Below are positions 25,874 through 38,704 of a DNA stretch of 64,000 nt, one piece after another; positions within the stretch are counted from its first letter, which is position 1, and each line of letters begins with the position of its first letter. Origin of the DNA: Lactococcus protaetiae (GTDB lineage Bacteria > Bacillota > Bacilli > Lactobacillales > Streptococcaceae); NCBI RefSeq assembly GCF_006965445.1, contig NZ_CP041356.1, forward strand, positions 434,001 to 498,000. The letters are read 5' to 3'. The notes beneath the pieces are model-generated. The model worked only from the letters and a program-made list of their open reading frames with translations. It ran no database searches and was not told the DNA's origin. Both the position numbers and the translations under genes were made by a program.

Positions 25874-28570
25874 ATGAAATATAAAACTGAGCCGATTGAA
25901 AACATCAAAGAATTATATCAGATCAACTCTGAAACTGGATTAAATAGCCAACAAATCATCAAAAATCGAAATACTTTTGGAAGTAATGAATTCACTGAGC
26001 AAAAAGGACCTAACCTACTTCAAAAAATTGCTCACCATCTTCTTGAAGTGATGAATCTCATACTTATTGCGGTTGCTATCTTAGCTGGATATCTGGCTTG
26101 TATAGGAAATGGTAATTATACGAAAACAATCGTCGTACTACTCATTGTGATTATCAATGTTGTAGTCTCTACTTTTCAAGAAAGTCGAGCTGAAAATGCT
26201 TTATCAGCACTTAAAAAACTATCTTCACCTACCTCTACTGTTTTGCGTGAAGGAAAAATTCAGACGATTTCATCTTCTGAACTTGTTTGTGGAGATTTAA
26301 TTCAACTCTCTGCTGGAATGCAAGTAGGAGCGGATGTGCGACTACTTAGTAGCAATTCTCTTCAAATTGATGAATCTTCCCTAACAGGTGAATCAGAACC
26401 CATTGATAAAGACGCAACTGTTGTCATTACTGAGGAAGTGCCACTTGGCGATCAACTCAACATGGTCTTTTCTGGGACAAATGTCCTCAATGGAACCGCG
26501 CAAGGGATCGTTGTTGCAGTCGGAAATCAATCGCAAATGGGGCAAATTGCTACATTGATTGGTGAGCAAGTCAAAGGAAAAACTCCACTTCAAAAACGAA
26601 TTGATAAACTCGCAAAACGCCTTGCTATCATTGCTTTTGGTGCAGGTATCCTAATTTTTGCTATCAATATGTTTTATGGCAACATTCCTCTGGTTGATAA
26701 TCTCATGACTGCAGTTGTTCTTGGAGTTGCTGCCGTACCCGAAACACTTCCTGTTATCGTTACCCTCAGTCTTATTTACGGTGTAGAAAACATGGCACAC
26801 AAACGTGCGATTATTCGTAACATTCCCGCAGTAGAAACACTTGGTAATGCGACTGTCATTGCATCTGATAAGACAGGCACATTAACTCAAAATCAAATGA
26901 CAATTCAAAAGCTTTGGCTTTCAGGAAATGAAACTTGGTCCGGTGGACACCTCTCAGACCATGAAGTGACACTCATGCAAAATTTTGCCTACGCATCAGA
27001 TGCCACCGCCCAACTCAAAGACGGTAATTGGGAAGTTCATGGTGATCCAACAGAAGCTTCGATTATCCGTTTTCTGATTGCTCATGACCTCTACCATCCT
27101 GAAAAAGCACCAAAGCGTATCGCTGAACTTCCCTTTGATAGTTCACGAAAAAAAATGACGGTCGTCATCCCACATCCTCAATACACAGGGCGCTATATGG
27201 TGCTAACAAAAGGAGCATTTGACCGCCTTGCACCAACAAGCCAGCACACTACACATCATCACCATATTCTCAATATTGACGGCACAGCCGCTTTACAACC
27301 CGATTTAGAAGAAGAACTTCTTATTGAAGCACAACAAGTTCATGACGAATTTGCTGACAATGCACTTCGTGTCCTTGCTCTTGCTTACAAAGTCATTGAT
27401 GAAATTCCGTCAGTACTGACAGAACTTGAAGAAGACCTCCACTTCCTCGGAATCATAGGTATGATTGACCCACCTCGTCCAGAGTCTAAAGCAGCCGTAG
27501 CAGAAGCACGTACAGCTGGAATCAAACCAATTATGATTACTGGTGACCATGCACTGACAGCCAAAGCAATTGCTACAGAATTAGATATTTATCGTGATGG
27601 CGACAAAGTTGTAGATGGTCTAACTCTGTCAGCAATGACAGACAGTGAACTAAAAACTGATATCGAAAAAGTATCCGTTTACGCTCGAGTCAGTCCAGAA
27701 GACAAACTTCGTATCGTCAAAGCTTGGCAAGATAAAGGACAAATCGTAGCTATGACAGGTGACGGTGTCAATGATGCACCAAGTTTACGAGCCGCTGATG
27801 TCGGGACTGCTATGGGAATCGCAGGAACCGAGGTAGCAAAATCTGCATCTGATATCGTCCTCGCTGATGACAACTTCGCCACCATTGTTGGAGCTGTCCG
27901 AGAAGGTCGCCGTGTATATGCCAATATCAAAAAGACAATCTATTATCTACTTTCAGCAAATGTAGCCGAAATCCTCATCATGCTTATTGGCGCAATTGTC
28001 GGTTGGGGATTACCATTCACTGGAATGCAACTTCTTTATATTAATGTCCTTGCTGATGGGATACCAGGTTTCGGTATTTCACGAGAAAAAGCTGATGAAC
28101 ATCTAATGCATCAACCGCCAATTGGAGTAAGAGAGAGTTTATTCTCACGTGGAGTCAGTTGGAGAATAGCGATTTGTTCCGCAAGCTTTATTGTGACAGG
28201 GCTTATTGGTTTCTATCTCGGAAGATTTATTGAGATTGCTGGTCAAACCCCAAGCCATCAACTTGGACAAACTATGGCATTCGTCATACTAACACTTGCT
28301 TCTACTATTAATGTTTATAATGCGAAGAGTAATAAATCTATCTTCAAATCAGGTATTACAGCAAATAAAATGATTTTTGGCACGACAATACTCTCACTAA
28401 CAATCACATTAATCTTTACCCATGTTCCATTCCTAATGAACATTTTAGAGATTACCAGTCTATCAGCAACTCACTGGCTTATTGCAATTAGCTTATCATT
28501 AGTCAGCATACTCGTTATTGAACTTACAAAATTAGTTCTCAATAAACAAAATAAAAAATTTATCGGATAA
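25874..28570 (+). CDS. P-type cation-transporting ATPase (P2 type, Ca2+-like)
   Basis: 898 residues. The cytoplasmic N-terminal segment is followed by actuator motif LTGES, phosphorylation motif SDKTGTLT near residue 335, KGAFD in the nucleotide domain, TGDHALTAKAIA, and the hinge TGDGVNDAPSLRAADVG. About ten membrane helices. Helix 4 reads VPETLPVIV, where calcium and SPCA-like pumps usually have PEGLP, so ion specificity is uncertain. HTTHHHH near residue 460 could bind metal. The ATG at 25874 is preferred (GGAAAGGA 9 nt upstream). Palindrome 27408-27422 adds a PSVLTE peptide. Confidence 0.88.
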   Translation: MKYKTEPIENIKELYQINSETGLNSQQIIKNRNTFGSNEFTEQKGPNLLQKIAHHLLEVMNLILIAVAILAGYLACIGNGNYTKTIVVLLIVIINVVVSTFQESRAENALSALKKLSSPTSTVLREGKIQTISSSELVCGDLIQLSAGMQVGADVRLLSSNSLQIDESSLTGESEPIDKDATVVITEEVPLGDQLNMVFSGTNVLNGTAQGIVVAVGNQSQMGQIATLIGEQVKGKTPLQKRIDKLAKRLAIIAFGAGILIFAINMFYGNIPLVDNLMTAVVLGVAAVPETLPVIVTLSLIYGVENMAHKRAIIRNIPAVETLGNATVIASDKTGTLTQNQMTIQKLWLSGNETWSGGHLSDHEVTLMQNFAYASDATAQLKDGNWEVHGDPTEASIIRFLIAHDLYHPEKAPKRIAELPFDSSRKKMTVVIPHPQYTGRYMVLTKGAFDRLAPTSQHTTHHHHILNIDGTAALQPDLEEELLIEAQQVHDEFADNALRVLALAYKVIDEIPSVLTELEEDLHFLGIIGMIDPPRPESKAAVAEARTAGIKPIMITGDHALTAKAIATELDIYRDGDKVVDGLTLSAMTDSELKTDIEKVSVYARVSPEDKLRIVKAWQDKGQIVAMTGDGVNDAPSLRAADVGTAMGIAGTEVAKSASDIVLADDNFATIVGAVREGRRVYANIKKTIYYLLSANVAEILIMLIGAIVGWGLPFTGMQLLYINVLADGIPGFGISREKADEHLMHQPPIGVRESLFSRGVSWRIAICSASFIVTGLIGFYLGRFIEIAGQTPSHQLGQTMAFVILTLASTINVYNAKSNKSIFKSGITANKMIFGTTILSLTITLIFTHVPFLMNILEITSLSATHWLIAISLSLVSILVIELTKLVLNKQNKKFIG
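27408..27422. repeat. Iterated palindrome inside the P-type ATPase gene
   Basis: CGTCAGTACTGACAG encodes S-V-L-T in the nucleotide-binding domain. Confidence 0.75.
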
Positions 28571-28599
28571 ACACAATAAATTTAAATAATCGCAAAAAG

Positions 28600-28629
28600 A
28601 CTCCAGATTACTAAAAATCTGGAGTTTTG
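28600..28629 (+). terminator. Terminator of the P-type ATPase gene
   Basis: ACTCCAGATT/AATCTGGAGT 10-bp stem with a 6-nt loop followed by TTTTGT. Confidence 0.8.
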
Positions 28630-28692
28630 TCATCTCTTCACCAATCATTACCCATGTTCCACATTCTAGAAATTGCCAGATTCAAAATCAAA

Positions 28693-28723
28693 CAAAAAAC
28701 GATAACCATAGGCAAGTTATCGT
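28693..28723 (-). terminator. Terminator of rRNA operon 1 with its tRNAs
   Basis: On the minus strand ACGATAAC/GTTATCGT stem followed by TTTTTT, directly after tRNA-Leu. Confidence 0.8.
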
Positions 28724-28731
28724 CAACGTTA

Positions 28732-28815
28732 TGCCGAAGGCCGGGGTCGAACCGGCACTCCCGTGAAGGAACCAGATTTTGAGTCTGGCGCGTCTGCCTA
28801 TTCCGCCACTTCGGC
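28732..28815 (-). tRNA. tRNA-Leu (CAA)
   Basis: 84 nt with a long variable arm. Anticodon stem CCAGA/TCTGG holds the loop CTCAAAA, giving anticodon CAA. Acceptor GCCGAAG/CTTCGGC, discriminator A. Last gene of the operon-1 tRNA string. Confidence 0.93.
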
Positions 28816-28827
28816 GAAACATAACAA

Positions 28828-28899
28828 CTGGGGTAGCTGGATTCGAACCAACGCATGAGGGAGTCAAAGTCCCTTGCCTTACCGCTTGGCTATACCCCA
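28828..28899 (-). tRNA. tRNA-Gln (TTG)
   Basis: 72 nt. Loop CTTTGAC gives anticodon TTG. Acceptor TGGGGTA/TACCCCA, discriminator G. Wobble U34 is a target of the MnmE pathway encoded elsewhere in the window. Confidence 0.93.
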
Positions 28900-28905
28900 T
28901 TAAAA

Positions 28906-28979
28906 GGCGGATGACGAGGATCGAACTCGCGAGTGCCGGCGCCACAAGCCGGTGTGTTAACCACTTCACCACATCCGCC
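28906..28979 (-). tRNA. tRNA-His (GTG)
   Basis: 74 nt including the extra 5' G that pairs with discriminator C. Loop TTGTGGC gives anticodon GTG. Confidence 0.93.
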
Positions 28980-28990
28980 ATAATGAAAAA

Positions 28991-29061
28991 CACGGGCAGC
29001 AGGAATTGAACCCACACCAAAGGTTTTGGAGACCTTTGTACTACCTTTATACTATGCCCGT
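28991..29061 (-). tRNA. tRNA-Trp (CCA)
   Basis: 71 nt. Loop CTCCAAA gives anticodon CCA. Acceptor ACGGGCA/TGCCCGT, discriminator G. Confidence 0.93.
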
Positions 29062-29077
29062 ACAAGTATAAAACAAA

Positions 29078-29157
29078 TGGAAGGGGAGGGATTCGAACCC
29101 CGAACCCGAAGGAGCGGATTTACAGTCCGCCGCGTTTAGCCTCTTCGCTACCCTTCC
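29078..29157 (-). tRNA. tRNA-Tyr (GTA)
   Basis: 80 nt class II tRNA. Loop CTGTAAA gives anticodon GTA. Acceptor GGAAGGG/CCCTTCC, discriminator A. Confidence 0.93.
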
Positions 29158-29188
29158 AACACATTCAAATAAAGGCTGAATCAACCTA

Positions 29189-29261
29189 TGGGAGTTAACG
29201 GGATCGAACCGCTGACCCTCTGCTTGTAAGGCAGATGCTCTCCCAGCTGAGCTAAACTCCC
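29189..29261 (-). tRNA. tRNA-Val (TAC)
   Basis: 73 nt. Loop CTTACAA gives anticodon TAC. Acceptor GGGAGTT/AACTCCC, discriminator A. First tRNA after 5S in operon 1. Confidence 0.93.
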
Positions 29262-29265
29262 CAAA

Positions 29266-29379
29266 CTTGGCCACTCGCCTATCTCCCAGGGGGCAACCCC
29301 AAGTACTTCCGCCGTAGATGGACTTAACTGCTGTGTTCGACATGGGAACAGGTGTATCTCCATCGCAATGATGACCAAA
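29266..29379 (-). rRNA. rrf: 5S ribosomal RNA, operon 1
   Basis: Recognised from the typical 5S sequence (TGGTCATCATTGCGATGG at its 5' end, GGCGAGTGGCCAAG at its 3' end). It is one C shorter than the operon-2 copy in the GGGGGCAACCCC stretch, probably a base-calling difference. Confidence 0.93.
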
Positions 29380-29463
29380 TCTTTAAATGTTCCTTTGAAC
29401 ATTCAAAACTAAATAACAATCCTTCTAACTTCTAAACCTTAAGCATTTTATAGTTGACTCTTT

Positions 29464-32358
<2,895 letters not shown>

Positions 32359-32543
32359 ATGATGATTCAATCATCTTTTTTCAAGTATAAGTTTGTAAAT
32401 TCTTTAAAATTCACAGCTTTTCGGTTTATTTATCGTTATTAGATATTGTTATTTAGTTTTCAAGGTTCAAGATGATTTTAACGTCTTTTCTGACAAGATA
32501 CCTTCGGCTGAAACTAATCTCAACACTTACTTTCGTATCTTCA

Positions 32544-32616
32544 TGGAGCCTAGCGGGATCGAACCGCTGACCTCCTGCGTGCAAAGCAGGCGCTCTCCCA
32601 GCTGAGCTAAGGCCCC
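32544..32616 (-). tRNA. tRNA-Ala (TGC), in the 16S-23S spacer of operon 1
   Basis: 73 nt. Loop TTTGCAC gives anticodon TGC. Acceptor GGGGCCT/GGCTCC with discriminator A. Confidence 0.93.
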
Positions 32617-32699
32617 ACAATCAAGAAGTTGATTCTTGCGTGGTCTATCTCTAGACCCTCAAAACTGAATAAAGTTGAATGCTCATCCTTGTATATATT

Positions 32700-34249
<1,550 letters not shown>

Positions 34250-34402
34250 AAGTATTTAAGTCACCTTAGTGACTGGCTTGTCTTTCATTATTGATTGACA
34301 GATTTTTGATGTCTTTACGACATCACATGAGTCATTCTTCTTTATTCAGTTTTCAAGGGTCTAAACGCTTGAGTGGCTTCCCTCTCTCGCGACAACTATT
34401 AT

Positions 34403-34431
34403 ATTCTATCAAACTACACACCCTTTGTCAA
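34403..34431 (-). promoter_or_regulatory. Promoter of rRNA operon 1
   Basis: TTGACA (34426-34431), 17-nt spacer, TAGAAT (34403-34408) on the minus strand, with a second TATAAT just downstream. The same promoter is found at 55923-55951; the two operons diverge just upstream of the -35. Confidence 0.75.
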
Positions 34432-34494
34432 TTATTTGTTGTGATTTTTTTATATTTTTTTGTTACTAACCTGTATTATCACTTTTTAGTACAG

Positions 34495-34522
34495 AAAAAG
34501 CTCCAAAAATGTTTGGAGCTCC
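34495..34522 (-). terminator. Terminator of the rplM-rpsI operon
   Basis: AGCTCCAAA-CATT-TTTGGAGCT followed by TTTTCT on the minus strand. Confidence 0.8.
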
Positions 34523-34541
34523 TGTCTTATTAACAATAAAA

Positions 34542-34934
34542 TTAACGTTTTGAGAATTGTGATGCTTTACGGGCTTTCTTGAGACCAGCTTTTTTACGTT
34601 CAACCATACGGGCGTCACGTGTAAGAAGACCAGCACGTTTCAAAGAACCGCGGAAGTCAGGGTCTACTTCAAGCAATGCACGAGCGATACCATGACGGAT
34701 AGCTCCTGCTTGACCTGATACACCACCACCATTAACGTTTACGAGTGTGTCGTAAGCACCTTCTGTTTGCGTGGCTGCAAATGGTTGGTTGATAACCAAA
34801 CGCATATCAGCATGTGGGATATATTGTTCAACATCACGGTTATTTACAGTGATTTTACCAGTACCAGGTACGAGACGTACGCGTGCTACTGCATTTTTAC
34901 GACGGCCTGTGCCGGCATATTGTACTTGTGCCAT
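34542..34934 (-). CDS. rpsI: 30S ribosomal protein S9
   Basis: 130 residues. It begins [23 protein letters not shown] and ends in the basic tail [11 protein letters not shown] that reaches the decoding site. Small-subunit head protein. It is the second gene of the usual rplM-rpsI operon, 19 bp after rplM, with an AGGAAGG-like ribosome site. Confidence 0.97.
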   Translation of the reverse strand: MAQVQYAGTGRRKNAVARVRLVPGTGKITVNNRDVEQYIPHADMRLVINQPFAATQTEGAYDTLVNVNGGGVSGQAGAIRHGIARALLEVDPDFRGSLKRAGLLTRDARMVERKKAGLKKARKASQFSKR

Positions 34935-34953
34935 TTGTTTCGGTCCTTCCTGA

Positions 34954-35400
34954 TTAGATTAAACCTGAGATATCAAGAACTTCAGGTTTTTGAGCTGCAT
35001 GAGTGTGTTCTCCACCAACAAACACTTTAAGTTTCATGCCTTGTGCACGTCCAAGTGTGTTATGTGGAAGCATACCTTTAACTGATTTTTCAATCAATTT
35101 AACAGCATTCTTTTCACGAAGTTCACCAGCTGTGATTGATTTCAAGCCACCTGGGTGAAGTGAGTGAGAATAGTAAACTTTATCTGTTGCTTTTTTACCA
35201 GTCAATTTGATTTTTTCAGCATTGATAACAATTACAAAGTCTCCTGCATCAGCATGAGGTGTATAAGTTGGTTTGTTTTTACCGCGAAGTACGCTTGCTA
35301 CAACTGCTGAAAGACGTCCAAGAGGGACATCTGTCGCATCAACTACGTACCATTTACGGTCAACGTTTTGTGCGTTAGCCATGAAAGTGGTTTTCATCAT
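34954..35400 (-). CDS. rplM: 50S ribosomal protein L13
   Basis: 148 residues. [35 protein letters not shown] is the conserved N-terminal part, and [17 protein letters not shown] is near the end. First gene of the rplM-rpsI operon. Two ATGs are adjacent (MMKTTFM); the first has AAAAGGAAA upstream. A structured leader precedes it. Confidence 0.97.
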   Translation of the reverse strand: MMKTTFMANAQNVDRKWYVVDATDVPLGRLSAVVASVLRGKNKPTYTPHADAGDFVIVINAEKIKLTGKKATDKVYYSHSLHPGGLKSITAGELREKNAVKLIEKSVKGMLPHNTLGRAQGMKLKVFVGGEHTHAAQKPEVLDISGLI

Positions 35401-35426
35401 TTTGCTTATTTTCCTTTTACTAGAAT

Positions 35427-35498
35427 TTGTTTACACGCAATCATTCCTTAATTGCTAGGTATTTTTGGGTTTCCGGGCCACAAAAATGGGGTAAACAA
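35427..35498 (-). promoter_or_regulatory. Structured leader of rplM, resembling the L13 autoregulatory leader
   Basis: On the minus strand TTGTTTAC (35491-35498) and GTAAACAA (35427-35434) pair perfectly and enclose an inner hairpin ATTTTTG...CCAAAAAT. The element lies in the 5' UTR between the promoter and rplM. L13 leaders binding their own product are known in Firmicutes. Assignment here is by position and shape. Confidence 0.5.
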
Positions 35499-35509
35499 TA
35501 CCGTTTATC

Positions 35510-35539
35510 ATCATATCATATTTTTATTTGCTTTGTCAA
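35510..35539 (-). promoter_or_regulatory. Promoter of rplM-rpsI
   Basis: TTGACA (35534-35539), 18-nt spacer, TATGAT (35510-35515). Confidence 0.65.
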
Positions 35540-35570
35540 GATTTTTTCGTTTTTATTGGTCGTTTTTTTG

Positions 35571-35579
35571 TGGTAGAAT
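35571..35579 (+). promoter_or_regulatory. Extended -10 of rnhC with leaderless geometry
   Basis: TGGTAGAAT, then ATCCTT, then ATG. The start codon is 6 nt after the -10 box. Confidence 0.55.
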
Positions 35580-35585
35580 ATCCTT

Positions 35586-36464
35586 ATGAACATTGTTCTA
35601 AAATTAAATAAAAAAGAACTTGAGCAGTTATATATCAAATTTAATCAGTATAAAACTTCATCTAAAAACCCTTATATTACTTTTTTTGCTAAAGTTGAAA
35701 AAACCTCCATCTCAGTCTATACTTCTGGAAAAGTTGTTTTTCAAGGTGTAGAAGCTGAAAAATTGGCTAGTGATTTTGGGTACAGTATACAAGAAGTTCC
35801 CGAAAAGCAAACTGATATTATCGGTACAGACGAAGTAGGAAATGGTTCTTATTTTGGAGGGTTATTTGTTGTTGCGAGCTATGTTAACTCTGAGAATCTT
35901 GCGCTCTTAAAAAAACTTGGTGTTGCTGACTCCAAAAAATTGACTGACGAAAAAATTATAGAAATTGCTCCTATCTTAATGGATAAAGTCCTACATATCC
36001 CTCTAGTTGTTGAGCCTTCAAAATATAATGAGGTTATTGAATCAGGCTATAATGCTGTTAGTATTAAAGTTGCTTTGCATAATCAAGCCATTTTTTTGTT
36101 GGAACAAAAGTTAAAAAAATCTCCTACCGCCGTCATTATTGACGCTTTTACAACGGAGGCAAACTATAAGAAATATGTAAAAAGTGAGAAAAATCAGGTA
36201 CTGACAAAAGTAACCTTACTGACCAAAGCAGAAGATCAATTTCTAGCAGTAGCAGTGAGTTCCATCATTGCTCGTTTTCTTTTTTTAGAAAATCTTAGAG
36301 CTCTGTCTATTAGTTCTGGATTCAAATTACCTAGTGGTGCAGGGGCAAATTCTGACAAAATTGCTGCTGATATCATCAAACTCAAAGGGATTGATACTCT
36401 TCGAAATTTGGCAAAGTTACATTTTGCTAATACTAAAAAAGCATTAAAAATCTCTAAAATATAG
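35586..36464 (+). CDS. rnhC: Ribonuclease HIII
   Basis: 292 residues. The N-terminal TBP-like substrate-binding domain (about 1-75) is followed by the RNase H fold beginning [15 protein letters not shown] (catalytic D and E of the DEVGNG motif). VADSKKLTD and VIIDAFT supply further acidic residues. It degrades the RNA strand of RNA-DNA hybrids. No ribosome site is seen, and a -10 box lies 6 nt before the ATG. lepB starts 14 bp downstream. Confidence 0.93.
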   Translation: MNIVLKLNKKELEQLYIKFNQYKTSSKNPYITFFAKVEKTSISVYTSGKVVFQGVEAEKLASDFGYSIQEVPEKQTDIIGTDEVGNGSYFGGLFVVASYVNSENLALLKKLGVADSKKLTDEKIIEIAPILMDKVLHIPLVVEPSKYNEVIESGYNAVSIKVALHNQAIFLLEQKLKKSPTAVIIDAFTTEANYKKYVKSEKNQVLTKVTLLTKAEDQFLAVAVSSIIARFLFLENLRALSISSGFKLPSGAGANSDKIAADIIKLKGIDTLRNLAKLHFANTKKALKISKI

Positions 36465-36478
36465 AAAGTATAAAATTC

Positions 36479-37105
36479 ATGAAAAAATTTTTGAAAGAGT
36501 GGGGATTATTTCTCGCGATTATCATTGTAGTTGTTCTCTCTCGTATTTTTGTCTGGTCTCTAGTCGTTGTCGACGGGCATTCAATGGATCCGACACTTGC
36601 TGACCGAGAACGTATGGTCATTGTCAAAACCTCTCAAATCAATCGTTTTGATATTGTTGTTGCAAAGGAAACGAATAATGGCGAAACTAAAGACATTGTG
36701 AAACGCGTGATAGGTATGCCAGGTGATGTGATAAAATTTGATCACGATCAACTCACAATCAACAATAAAGTTTATAAAGAACCTTACCTCAAAGATTTTC
36801 AACAGCAACTAAAAGATGGGAAGCTAGAAAAAACATATGCTGCTTATCCTTTGACTGATGCACTTACTTCACAAAGTCGAAACTTTTTTGTTAGTTTAGC
36901 TCAAAATACGAAAGCTTTCACAGTTGATAGTACTGGAAATCCCGTTTTTACTGTTACCGTGCCTAAGGGTCAATATTTCTTACTTGGTGACAATCGTGTT
37001 GTTTCTCAAGACAGTCGGGCTGTCGGGACATTTAAACGCTCTGCAATTATTGGTGAAGCGAAACTTAGAATATGGCCTCTCAATAAAATTTCTCTCATTA
37101 ACTGA
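36479..37105 (+). CDS. lepB: Signal peptidase I
   Basis: 208 residues. One N-terminal membrane helix (about 9-28) is followed by GHSMDPTL with the catalytic Ser near residue 39, KDIVKRVIGMPGD with the catalytic Lys near 80, and GDNRVVSQDSR near 175 (box E). It cleaves signal peptides from exported proteins (such as DacA here) at the outer membrane face. It is in an operon with rnhC, 14 bp apart. Confidence 0.93.
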   Translation: MKKFLKEWGLFLAIIIVVVLSRIFVWSLVVVDGHSMDPTLADRERMVIVKTSQINRFDIVVAKETNNGETKDIVKRVIGMPGDVIKFDHDQLTINNKVYKEPYLKDFQQQLKDGKLEKTYAAYPLTDALTSQSRNFFVSLAQNTKAFTVDSTGNPVFTVTVPKGQYFLLGDNRVVSQDSRAVGTFKRSAIIGEAKLRIWPLNKISLIN

Positions 37106-37106
37106 T

Positions 37107-37141
37107 AAAAAAATACTGACAGAAATTTTGTCAGTGTTTTT
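37107..37141. terminator. Bidirectional terminator after lepB
   Basis: AAAAATACTGACA...TGTCAGTGTTTTTT. A second copy of the motif (TACTGACAG...CTGTCAGTA, 37154-37176) follows and contains the DUF2127 stop codon. Confidence 0.8.
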
Positions 37142-37170
37142 TATTGATTTATCTACTGACAGAAATTCTG

Positions 37171-37671
37171 TCAGTAATTTTTTTGATACTTTAAATTGCG
37201 ATATTCAAGGATGGTAAGCACAATCATTATTACGTCAACAATCGAAACTATAATCATAAAAATTGAATGGCGAGTAGCAAATTCATTGAGCTGATAAATA
37301 ATAAAGCCAAGAAAAACTACTACTGACAGAGGATAAGACCACAAAATTTTTCTCCATAAAAGAAATAAAGTGATTATCTTTATCAAGCCATGTGACAGTA
37401 AATAGATGGCTGCGAGGTATTGGGTACCTGTTGTGAAATGATGTCCAAAATTAACAATGAGATTGATGAAAAAATCGTTGGGAACTTCGTGTAATTCACT
37501 TTTTGAAAACCAATGGATAACATTGTTCACGCGCTCTGGAGTCATGAAGAACATCGCAATACCGCCGATAATTTCAACAATTGCAAAAATACTCTTTAAC
37601 AGTAAAACAACATCAAAACTTTTCTCAATAATTTTTTCTTCTGTTTTTTGATTGCTATTTTTTATGTTCAC
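37171..37671 (-). CDS. DUF2127 family membrane protein
   Basis: 166 residues with four membrane helices (about 20-42, 70-95, 105-125, 130-155). The order and the HHFTTGTQYLAAIYLLSHGLIK segment match DUF2127 proteins, whose function is unknown. GTG start with GAGGGGG 4-5 nt upstream. The TGA stop lies within a CTGTCAGTA half of the iterated repeat. Confidence 0.7.
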   Translation of the reverse strand: MNIKNSNQKTEEKIIEKSFDVVLLLKSIFAIVEIIGGIAMFFMTPERVNNVIHWFSKSELHEVPNDFFINLIVNFGHHFTTGTQYLAAIYLLSHGLIKIITLFLLWRKILWSYPLSVVVFLGFIIYQLNEFATRHSIFMIIVSIVDVIMIVLTILEYRNLKYQKNY

Positions 37672-37729
37672 AACCCCCTCATCACTACTGACAAATTTCT
37701 GTCAGTACTTTTAACTACTCTTTAGCGGA

Positions 37730-38554
37730 TTATTTTGGTTCATTTTCATCAAAAATATTGCCTAATTTTACGTCAATCGTACGGTTGGCAATGTCAATAC
37801 GATCCACTTTAAGAATGGATTTATAATCATCAACAAGACGCTCCCCTTTAAATGGTCCTTCAAGGAAAACCGCAATACCCGCTAAAAAACAATCAAATTC
37901 ATGAACCAAACTCTTCATTCCATTAATGGTTCCTGCACCTTTCATAAAATCATCAACAATCAACACATTTTGACCAATAGAAAGACTACGTTTAGAAAGA
38001 GTCATGTTTTCAACTCGCGAACTTGAACCTGACATATAGTTCACATTTAGCGTTGCACCCTCTGTAACTTTAGGATCTCGCCTAACAATGACAAATGGGA
38101 CATCTAAAATTTCAGCAACAGACTGAGCGATTGGAATTCCTTTTGTTGCAATCGTCATAATGACATCGACCTGCTTATCATGATATTCATGAGCTATAAT
38201 TTGACCGATTTTGCGCAAATTTGATGGTAAACCTAAAATATCGGAAAGATAGATATAGCCTCCAGGTAAAATACGATTTTCCTCACGCAAAAGCTCAGCA
38301 ATTTCTTCTGTCATTTCTCGCGAACGTTCATCAGATATATACGGAGTAAAGCGTACACCACCTAAACTTCCAGGGAAAGTTTCCACAATTCCTACACCTT
38401 GATTTTCAAAAACACGTCTAATAAACACTAAATCTTCTGAAATAGACGACTTTGCAACTTCATAATGCTTGCTTAATTCATTCAAATTAAGCATTTTATT
38501 AGGATGATTAATTAAAAAATTTGTAAAATCGACTAAACGTTCGTTTCTTTTCAT
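37730..38554 (-). CDS. purR: Purine operon regulator PurR
   Basis: 274 residues from the ATG at 38554. The N-terminal winged helix (about 1-75) contains LNELSKHYEVAKSSISEDL. The C-terminal phosphoribosyltransferase-like domain has VLIVDDFMKGAGTINGM, the PRPP-binding loop. In lactococci PurR activates purine genes when PRPP is high, binding PurBox sequences. A perfect PurBox at 38599-38611 lies in its own promoter. Longer in-frame starts up to 38614 are less likely because they precede the predicted transcription start. Confidence 0.93.
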   Translation of the reverse strand: MKRNERLVDFTNFLINHPNKMLNLNELSKHYEVAKSSISEDLVFIRRVFENQGVGIVETFPGSLGGVRFTPYISDERSREMTEEIAELLREENRILPGGYIYLSDILGLPSNLRKIGQIIAHEYHDKQVDVIMTIATKGIPIAQSVAEILDVPFVIVRRDPKVTEGATLNVNYMSGSSSRVENMTLSKRSLSIGQNVLIVDDFMKGAGTINGMKSLVHEFDCFLAGIAVFLEGPFKGERLVDDYKSILKVDRIDIANRTIDVKLGNIFDENEPK

Positions 38555-38585
38555 GATTTTCACCATTTTCTTGCTTGATATGTCC

Positions 38586-38591
38586 ATTATA
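38586..38591 (-). promoter_or_regulatory. -10 box of purR
   Basis: TATAAT on the minus strand, 8 bp from the PurBox. Confidence 0.5.
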
Positions 38592-38598
38592 GCACGCA

Positions 38599-38611
38599 AT
38601 TTCCGAACATT
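38599..38611 (+). promoter_or_regulatory. PurBox
   Basis: ATTTCCGAACATT matches the PurBox consensus AWWWCCGAACWWT at every position. It lies between the -10 and the expected -35 of purR, a place more consistent with self-repression than activation (inference). Confidence 0.75.
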
Positions 38612-38657
38612 CAAGTTTCATGTGAAACTTGAATTTCTGTCAGTGCTAACAATGATG

Positions 38658-38691
38658 TAAAAAAACCTGTCAGTGCTGACAGGTTTTTTTT
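38658..38691. terminator. Terminator of fusA built on the iterated palindrome
   Basis: AAAACCTGTCAG...CTGACAGGTTTT with an A-run and a T-run; the core CTGTCAGTGCTGACAG is at 38667-38682. Confidence 0.85.
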
Positions 38692-38704
38692 ATTAACTCA
38701 AAGC

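Noticed and set aside
28638-29402. Several small frames across the tRNA cluster and 5S
   Set aside because: They lie on tRNA and 5S sequences and have no ribosome sites.
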